A stretch of 64,000 nt of DNA. Origin: a cf. Phormidesmis sp. LEGE 11477. GTDB lineage: Bacteria; Cyanobacteriota; Cyanobacteriia; Phormidesmidales; Phormidesmidaceae. Location: contig NZ_JADEXO010000009.1 of the NCBI RefSeq assembly GCF_015207105.1, forward strand, positions 29,061 to 93,060, given 5' to 3'. Below are positions 58,485 to 64,000 of this stretch, one piece after another; position 1 is the stretch's first letter; the number at the start of each line of letters is the position of its first letter. The position numbers and the translations under genes are program-made. A model generated the notes under the pieces. That model was not told the origin of the DNA. It worked only from the letters and a program-made list of their open reading frames with translations, and searched no databases.

Positions 58485-59060
58485 ATGACAACAACTGTCC
58501 TACCCCAACTCCAGGAAATTGAATCTGAACTTGCAGCTCAAGAAGAAAGCTTATCCGCGCAGCTAGCAGCCGTTCAGAAAAAGCTCAGCGGCATCCGCGC
58601 AGTCTTGCCAATGTTCGAGCAAGCGTCTTCAGCAAGCATAAGAGATGCTGCTGGAGATGGCTCATCAATCACCACCACACTTCCAGAAAAAGCAGACGTT
58701 GCGTCATCGGAGCAGGAACCAGATACGCTCAACAGTTCGGCCAAAGCGTCGAAGCCAGCAGCTAAAACCAAAGCTAAGACCACCAAGAAGAAAGACGGTC
58801 GCGCTGCTGACTGGCAAAAGTACATGCGCCCTGGAGTAAAGAATCAGTCAATTCCAGATGCTGTGAAGCTAGTACTGGCCACGCAGCCGGAGAAAGGATT
58901 CAAAATTGCTGAGGTTATGGAGGCTCTATTCAAAGAGGCAATGCCTAAAGCGCAGTACTTGAAGGCTCGCAACCGCGTATCGAACGTGCTGTCGGGCGGC
59001 GTTCGAGCAGGTGACTGGCATCGGGGCGATCGCAGTACCTATCAAATGACTGCGGCTTAG
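58485..59060 (+). CDS. Putative DNA-binding protein with winged-helix C-terminus
   Basis: A 191-residue protein: N-terminal coiled coil (LQEIESELAAQEESLSAQLA), a Lys/Ala/Ser-rich linker (about 85-108), and a C-terminal domain (IPDAVKLVLATQPEKGFKIAE...ARNRVSNVLSGGVRAGDW) that looks like a small winged-helix of the HARE-HTH type. A chromatin-like or regulatory DNA protein is likely. It has its own promoter region and no operon partner. Confidence 0.6.
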   Translation: MTTTVLPQLQEIESELAAQEESLSAQLAAVQKKLSGIRAVLPMFEQASSASIRDAAGDGSSITTTLPEKADVASSEQEPDTLNSSAKASKPAAKTKAKTTKKKDGRAADWQKYMRPGVKNQSIPDAVKLVLATQPEKGFKIAEVMEALFKEAMPKAQYLKARNRVSNVLSGGVRAGDWHRGDRSTYQMTAA

Positions 59061-59372
59061 AGGTTGTGGGAACATGGCTTTTCAGGAATTCGTAAACAGT
59101 TTGATATAAGCTGCGTTCGGCAGCTTACCGTTGCACAAGACAGCGCCGTCAACTTGGCAAGCATCTCAACCCTTGGTTAAGTTGACTGAAGACCGTGATG
59201 CTTATCGAAAGCTCGCGATACGCAATCCGGCTAATAGCATTCAACTAGCGGTTTCTGCGTTCGCCGCAATGACTGTCATGGCAACCGAGAATGCTGCAAG
59301 TCCTCACCCTATACCTGGAAGCGACTGGTTCAACCATCCCATCAGTTGAGCAATCTTATGGCTCACACAAGG
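59061..59372. other. Mostly non-coding gap
   Basis: A 72-codon frame with a TTG start (59131-59349) is open but lacks a ribosome site and convincing composition. No repeats or strong hairpins were noticed. Confidence 0.3.
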
Positions 59373-60179
59373 TTACACATCCACATCGTCAGGTACGGCT
59401 GCATCCTCGGACTCAGCAGCTTCCGACTCTGCCACGGCATTTACTTCAATGTCTGGAGTTCTAGCTATTAATTCATGTAATTCTGCTAGAACATTACCCA
59501 TTGGTGCTGTAGCGATCGCATTAGCCTCTGCCAGTGCATCGGCAGCAACTTGTAGCTGCGTATGGATGGCCATCAAACGGTTGCGCCGCTCCAGGCCCAG
59601 TCGCCCTTCCATATTGCGCGGATCATTATCGTGGCTGAGGTGGATGGCTCTAACAGGACGTTTTTCTTCCAAGCCTTCTTCGAGGGGTGCGTCTTCAGAC
59701 GGTTCAAAGATGGGCCGACTAGCTGTCAATTTGTTGTACCAGTATATCCGGCGCTCCTGGCAGAGCTGTCCTTCCTCATTGCGGTAAATGCGGCCAGGGC
59801 GCTTCACATTATAACGATGAGCATTCACTTCCAGAGGAGCTACGTAGTTCTCTGTCAGGAGTGCCAAGTTGTCTTGCAGTTCCGTTAAGCTCTGTGCGAT
59901 TGCTGACTGCTGCGCTGGCAGCTCAAAGTCTTCCAGCGATTGAGAGTTACCGCGCTGTTGTAACATCATGATGGCTGCTTCATGCCGAGTGATACGAAAT
60001 TGATAAAGTTCTCGTTCCGCCTGAACGATGCGAACCCGTTGCAACTCGATGACTTCATCCGGGCTATATTCCTGTACCTTGCCACAGGTTTTCCAGTTCG
60101 GGCAGTTCTTTGGCTCTAATCCCGGTTGCATCATCATAGACGCACAACAAAAGCCGAAGCCGCATTTCTTCTGTGGCAT
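59373..60179 (-). CDS. Hypothetical protein with N-terminal Cys cluster
   Basis: The start was set at ATG 60179 (MPQKKCGFGFCC, 268 residues); the upstream codons run through a palindrome. The N-terminus has six Cys within 30 residues (CGFGFCCAS, KNCPNWKTCG), probably a zinc or iron-sulfur site. A long helical part with coiled-coil potential follows (VIELQRVRIVQAERELYQF), then RPGRIYRNEEGQLCQERRIYW and a helical acidic tail. The N-terminal pattern suggests DNA or RNA binding. Controlled perhaps through the 20-bp inverted repeat just upstream. Confidence 0.6.
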   Translation of the reverse strand: MPQKKCGFGFCCASMMMQPGLEPKNCPNWKTCGKVQEYSPDEVIELQRVRIVQAERELYQFRITRHEAAIMMLQQRGNSQSLEDFELPAQQSAIAQSLTELQDNLALLTENYVAPLEVNAHRYNVKRPGRIYRNEEGQLCQERRIYWYNKLTASRPIFEPSEDAPLEEGLEEKRPVRAIHLSHDNDPRNMEGRLGLERRNRLMAIHTQLQVAADALAEANAIATAPMGNVLAELHELIARTPDIEVNAVAESEAAESEDAAVPDDVDV

Positions 60180-60194
60180 GGTGGTGTTCGCTTG

Positions 60195-60243
60195 TATTGT
60201 AGTTCTAGCTATATTGTAATAATATATAGCTAGAACTACAATA
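60195..60243. promoter_or_regulatory. 20-bp perfect inverted repeat upstream of the Cys-cluster gene
   Basis: TATTGTAGTTCTAGCTATAT (60195-60214) and its exact complement (60224-60243) are separated by 9 bases, 16 bases upstream of the start. The core GTTCTAGC/GCTAGAAC recurs in the inverted repeat at 60614-60668. A shared operator for one regulator is likely. Confidence 0.6.
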
Positions 60244-60333
60244 TTTAAACAAAGCAATTCACTGTATTGTCTGTAAGACCTTTCGAGATCTGGTCTACCG
60301 CGACTAGCAACATCTCATCGCTGGCACTGCCTC

Positions 60334-60489
60334 ATGCAGAAATACTCGGAATGGTGCGGCGATCACCATCAAGATTATCGGTGGCAGGCATTGCGTGAGT
60401 CGCACTGGGCTTTAGGCGACCACCTTACGGCGCTCGATCTCTTGGAAATGATGGGTGATCGCAACGACCAATTCGCCTATCCAGAATGA
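60334..60489 (+). CDS. Small 51-residue ORF between two palindromes
   Basis: ATG 60334 to TGA 60489 encodes a 51-residue product with a protein-like composition (HHQDYRWQALRESHWALGDH, LDLLEMMGDRNDQF). It may be real or a remnant. No ribosome site is obvious and no family is recognised. Confidence 0.35.
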   Translation: MQKYSEWCGDHHQDYRWQALRESHWALGDHLTALDLLEMMGDRNDQFAYPE

Positions 60490-60613
60490 CTGATTGAAAA
60501 GGGGCACTCTGTGGGTGTAGATCTTAGTCAGAAGTCCCAATAGGTAGAGGGTATACAGTTACAGAAAAAAGTCGGACTTTTGGGAAACCAATACCAAAAG
60601 ATAGCTCGCTGTA

Positions 60614-60668
60614 CATATTTATAGTTCTAGCATATTAAAAACTTAGTTTAGCTAGAACCATAAATATG
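60614..60668. promoter_or_regulatory. 18-bp inverted repeat sharing a core with the one at 60195
   Basis: CATATTTATAGTTCTAGC (60614-60631) and GCTAGAACCATAAATATG (60651-60668) match at 17 of 18 pairs with a 19-base spacer. The GTTCTAGC core equals that of the 60195-60243 repeat. It lies 143 bases before the 208-residue gene. Confidence 0.55.
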
Positions 60669-60810
60669 CGCACTCTTTCAAGGCTGAGAGGGCGCGAACA
60701 TCCTATCGGCATCGAATCTCTACACTCCATCCACTCTTGGTGAACATATAATTTGCTTTCACCAATTAGTGTTAGGTTGCAGATAGTTCACCAAATATGT
60801 CTGCCTGGAT

Positions 60811-61437
60811 ATGGCGTCTTTAAAGCAGCAAATAGCGAACCTCTCTGAACAGCTTGAGGCAATGCGGGACACTATCCCTGTGGATGAACAGGTGTTAGGA
60901 CTGACGCTGGAACAACATAGTCCTGGCAACGGTAGCACCTACACCAGAGTGCGAGCGCCGAAAGGTAAAACACTCCCGAACGGCAAGCGAACGATGAGTC
61001 TGAAGGCTGAAGACGTGCAGGAATGGGAACAAAAGATTTATGCTCGCAATCAGCAGGCTAAAGTTGCGCAGTGCCTAGCACTCATACAACAAGCCGCTGA
61101 AGTAGCAGACGCGATCGCCTGGGACTTTGGCGAAGCAGACCAGTTGGTGAGCAAATCTGAAGAGTTCACCATAGAGCAAAAAGAAGACGTTACCGCTGAC
61201 ACGGTAGAACCTCGTCCGAAGGCGGTTATCAAATATGTCCTCAAAGATGCAAAGGGTGCAACGACAATAAATCGAACAGTTCATGCGATCGCACAGGCTC
61301 CTCCCGATTACGGTCGCTGGTTCTCTCCAGCACTCTGCGGAGAGCGTCCAAAAGCAGGTACTTGGGGCTGGCGCACATGCGACCCCTCTGAGCTAAGCTG
61401 CCCTAAATGTTACGACAAGGTGCGAGCGTTAAGTTGA
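60811..61437 (+). CDS. Hypothetical protein with coiled coil and C-terminal CxxC
   Basis: A 208-residue protein: short N-terminal coiled coil (LKQQIANLSEQLEAMRD), a basic loop (RVRAPKGKTLPNGKRTMSL), a helical middle and the C-terminal RTCDPSELSCPKCYDKV, a likely zinc site. Convergent with the WD40 remnant, whose stop is 8 bases away. Not recognised. Confidence 0.5.
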   Translation: MASLKQQIANLSEQLEAMRDTIPVDEQVLGLTLEQHSPGNGSTYTRVRAPKGKTLPNGKRTMSLKAEDVQEWEQKIYARNQQAKVAQCLALIQQAAEVADAIAWDFGEADQLVSKSEEFTIEQKEDVTADTVEPRPKAVIKYVLKDAKGATTINRTVHAIAQAPPDYGRWFSPALCGERPKAGTWGWRTCDPSELSCPKCYDKVRALS

Positions 61438-61444
61438 ACGCCTA

Positions 61445-62839
61445 TCAGTTATACGCTACTGCACCCAGGTCTCTTAAATTATTCTTCACAGCACTGTTGA
61501 GATCGACTCCAGTGATATTCATGTTGTTGTATGGCCTGTAAATCACTAAAGGCTTACGAGACTGCTCTCCCGTTTCAACACTCCAACACTTTATTGTGCC
61601 GTCTTCACTGCCTGTAAATACAGAAGCACTATCGAGACTAAAGGCTATTGACCAAACAGAAGACGTATGACCTATCAACACATGCCTACTGCTGCATTTT
61701 TCCACGTCCCATATCACGGCTGTATTATCAGCACTTGCACTTGCCAACCATCTCCCATCCGGGCTGAAAGCTGTTGCATATACAGAAGATGAATGCTGCC
61801 TCAATAGAGTAGACTGATTCCTTTCTAGATCGATTAGGGACACTGTACAATCATCACTACTGGTAGCAAGGAGCGTTCCAGCAGGGTTAAAAGAAGCTGA
61901 CCGCGCAATATCGAGATGCTCAAAGATAATTTCTGAATCATCATTTAATAGCATCGCTACATCCTCGCCTGGAAGCGATTCTATATCTATTCTAAAACGC
62001 TTAACTCTTTTGTCATCTGAGCAAACTATGAGACAACTACTGTCAGGAGTAAATACAATATTTCGGGCTATCTGCTCTGTATTGATCTTAGCAACGCATC
62101 TCTGTGTTGCAACATTCCATAGTCGTATCGTTTTATCGTAGCTACAGCTAGCTAGTAATTTGCTGTTAGGACTAAAGGCAACGGCCCATAAACTGTCTTC
62201 GTGACCGCTGAGTTCATAGAGGACTTGGGTTTGAATGTTCTTAAGTTTAATCGTAGTATCACCACTGGCAATCCAGCGACCATCAGCACTACAGTCAACA
62301 GCCCAAACCCAACCTTCGTGCTTATTCAGTGTACTAATATACTCTCCCGTTTGGTAGTTCCACTGTCTTACGATTCCATCGTCTCCACCACTGACCAGAA
62401 CATGGGTAGATTTTTCTTTATCCATAAATTTTTCGGGTACAACAATTGCCCTAACCGCATTCATGTATCCTTGCGATTTTCTAAGACGATTATTACTTTC
62501 GACATCCCAAAACTGTATTTTTGCTTCGTCGTCACCACTAACTAATACATCTCCCTCTGGATCAAAGTCTACTGATCTAACCCAAAAATCTTGCTGCAAG
62601 ATAAAGTTCTGGTATTTCTTCTGAGCCAGGTTCCATAAACGAATAGTTCCATCACCACCCCCAATAGCGAGCGTTTTCTCATCTCGGCTGAAAGTTAGGG
62701 ATAGCACCATACCCTCTGGCTCTGTTAGAACTGTTTCTATCTCTCCACTCTCTACATTCCATATAATCACTGTTTTATCTGCACTACCGCTAGCTAGTCG
62801 TCCCTGAAAAACCTCAGCTAAGCCGTAGGCGATTCTCAA
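61445..62839 (-). pseudogene. 5'-truncated WD40 protein, probably from a STAND (NB-ARC/NACHT) gene
   Basis: About ten WD40 blades over 464 residues (SADKTVIIWNVESGE, SYDKTIRLWNVATQRC, SADNTAVIWDVEKCS, SEDGTIKCWSVETGE). The C-terminus YNNMNITGVDLNSAVKNNL...LGAV is the characteristic end of cyanobacterial NB-ARC or NACHT WD40 proteins. The first blade begins mid-way and the only upstream start is a TTG inside the IS5-type element's end, so the N-terminal NTPase part is lost by the insertion or a linked deletion. Intact relatives are signalling or defence NTPases. Confidence 0.75.
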
Positions 62840-64000
62840 AGAGAGGCTACGCCAACGCTAAATCACGACGAGCACATGAGCAAGCCGCGATAGAGTTTGC
62901 GGAGGTTGAAGCCGCAGGCCGCGAGCAATGCGTTGATGCAGTCACCTGAGCTGCCCTGTAGATAATTGCGCTTCAGGGCGTGGTCTTGCTTGAGGTGGCC
63001 AATGACCGGCTCGATAGCACTGCGCCGCTTGACTAATCGTTTGAGGACGCCCTTGAACTTGCGAGTCCCGGCGACGAGGACTTGCACAGCAGGCGGATGG
63101 TACTTGCAGCCTCTGAACCCCTTATCCACAGCAGCTTGCTGCGGCGTTGTTCCGGTGAGCCGATGCGTCTGCTCAACTGCGTCGCTCAAGGTGGCCCCGT
63201 CGTAAGGATTGCCGTGGACAGCCAGGGTGCCGACAATCCAATTGCTAAGGCTGGTTGTCACGAGCACTACTTTGCAGCCAAACTCGTAGCGTTTGTTGAC
63301 TTTGCCTTTGGCGATGCACTCTACCTCTGGCGCATGCATACTGTAGAGCTTATTAGAATCACTCCGCTGTTGTTGTTTAATCTGTTTCGCTCTCTCCAAC
63401 AACATGGCCATTTGAGCATCTGGCTGCGGTAGTTTTCTTTCAATATCTCGAATCACACGACCGAGGTAAGTGCGTAGTTTTCGGCTGTACTTCTTCGCTC
63501 GTTTTAGCTGGCTAGCCGCCCGGTAACGACTCTGTTTGAAGAAGGCGTACTTGCCAACGCGGACATAGCTTTGACGCAGTTTTATATTTCTCTTTCTAGC
63601 GGCCCGTACCAGCGTTTTCCTGGCTTGTTGATAAAGTCTTGCATCGGTCGGGAAAGCCACTGCTTTTTCTTGTACAGTTGTGTCTACATTCACGCGCTCA
63701 ATTTCTCTCGGTTTTAGCATTGCCATATCCATCGCGCTGCGAATCACTTGGCCCAACAACTGCTCAATTCCTTCAGTCCCCACTTGCTTGCGCCACTTCA
63801 CTAAACTAGTCGGATGGCAAGGCAATTCATGCTGAAACACCGTCTCACCGCAAAAATACTGCCAGTAGGGATTCTCGACCCATTTTGCCACCACGGACTC
63901 ATCGCTTTCGTCATACAAAGCTTTGAGGTAGTGCAAGCCCACCATCAAGCGCGTTGGCAGCGGCGGGCGACCGCCGCTTGGCTTGGCGACACGACCAAAT
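62840..64000 (-). mobile_element. IS5-family insertion sequence, cut by the window edge
   Basis: The left end lies close to 62840, where the WD40 frame is interrupted; GGCGATTCTC...GAGAGGCTACGCC there forms an imperfect dyad that may be the terminal repeat. The rest is occupied by the transposase gene, and the other end is outside the window. Confidence 0.65.
62863..64000 (-). CDS. IS5-family transposase (partial)
   Basis: The gene runs off the window. The visible 379 residues begin FGRVAKPSGGRPPLPTRLMV and show the DDE residues of IS5-type transposases: D in VNVDTTVQEKAV, D in GTLAVHGNPYDGATL...AAVDKGFRG, and E in RRSAIEPVIGHLKQD. KWVENPYWQYFCGE and CHPTSLVKWRKQVG are typical of the group. 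Intact in the visible part, so the element may be active. Confidence 0.88.
   Translation of the reverse strand, partial: FGRVAKPSGGRPPLPTRLMVGLHYLKALYDESDESVVAKWVENPYWQYFCGETVFQHELPCHPTSLVKWRKQVGTEGIEQLLGQVIRSAMDMAMLKPREIERVNVDTTVQEKAVAFPTDARLYQQARKTLVRAARKRNIKLRQSYVRVGKYAFFKQSRYRAASQLKRAKKYSRKLRTYLGRVIRDIERKLPQPDAQMAMLLERAKQIKQQQRSDSNKLYSMHAPEVECIAKGKVNKRYEFGCKVVLVTTSLSNWIVGTLAVHGNPYDGATLSDAVEQTHRLTGTTPQQAAVDKGFRGCKYHPPAVQVLVAGTRKFKGVLKRLVKRRSAIEPVIGHLKQDHALKRNYLQGSSGDCINALLAACGFNLRKLYRGLLMCSS

Noticed and set aside
58294..58488. 64-codon plus-strand ORF with an ATGA overlap to the next gene
   Set aside because: No ribosome site, TTG start and no protein-like pattern; the overlap alone is not enough.
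59131..59349. 72-codon plus-strand ORF
   Set aside because: TTG start without ribosome site and no recognisable sequence; kept only as a note in the gap description.
1..64000. CRISPR arrays, tRNA or rRNA genes
   Set aside because: No regularly spaced direct repeats of CRISPR size and no tRNA-like cloverleaf or rRNA sequence were noticed anywhere in the window.

Overview
The window reads as part of a large conjugative plasmid of a filamentous or unicellular cyanobacterium. The octamer GCGATCGC (HIP1) is scattered throughout. There are plasmid replication, partition and conjugation genes, no core chromosomal genes, and no rRNA or tRNA. The right edge runs into an insertion sequence and the left edge cuts a gene.

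Layout. (1) 0-5.2 kb, metal cargo: the end of a cupredoxin-like protein, small membrane proteins (one PepSY-associated), a lipoprotein, a TPR gene broken by two in-frame stops, and a zinc module (SmtB-type repressor plus P1B-2 ATPase) with an SmtB-like operator. (2) 5.3-6.0 kb, decayed sequence. (3) 6.2-7.9 kb, an actin-type ParM/ParR partition locus with a candidate centromere. (4) 7.9-12.4 kb, a tight six-gene minus-strand operon of unknown purpose: membrane proteins, an FtsK-like protein whose P-loop lacks its lysine, and a Tat-exported muramidase/M23 peptidase. (5) 12.6-18.7 kb, a ribbon-helix-helix regulator, a MITE-like element, an archaeo-eukaryotic-primase-type replication protein and a tandem family of small HTH regulators. 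(6) 19.2-35.2 kb, a plus-strand type IV secretion operon (VirB2, B3, B4, B5-, B6-, B8-, B10-, B9-like, a wall hydrolase, the VirD4 coupling protein and a putative secreted protein). (7) 35.3-40.6 kb, an HNH gene pair, a MOBV relaxase with a Toprim-type extension, a GC-rich candidate oriT and a TraK/TraL/TraM-like trio. (8) 40.8-42.5 kb, a DUF2887-type nuclease, a TPR protein and a secreted protein. (9) 42.7-57.7 kb, a long minus-strand array of about 18 genes transcribed toward the candidate oriT. It contains RadC, DUF932, PAPS-reductase-like, ArdC and methylase-like genes, ending with a 1395-residue protein carrying a DFDGD motif like that of two-barrel RNA polymerases. (10) 57.8-64 kb, plus-strand hypothetical genes, two related palindromes, and a STAND-type WD40 gene cut by an IS5-family element.

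The most interesting point is region 9. Fourteen of its genes are each preceded by the same composite leader: usually a gene-specific perfect stem-loop with a pyrimidine-rich tail, then the motif GCTKYGC-N3-G-N6-TGA at constant spacing, often followed by a second stem-loop near the start codon. In several leaders the variable part of the motif is complementary to the upstream hairpin, so two exclusive folds are possible. The location and gene content fit a conjugative leading region whose anti-defence genes are switched on early in the recipient. The array ends in an RNA-polymerase-like protein. That protein shares a C-terminal domain and a basic tail with a protein of the transfer operon, and the relaxase has a similar tail. 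A working hypothesis is that an RNA polymerase is sent with the DNA and uses hairpin elements on the single strand. This is inference; the repeat itself is directly visible.
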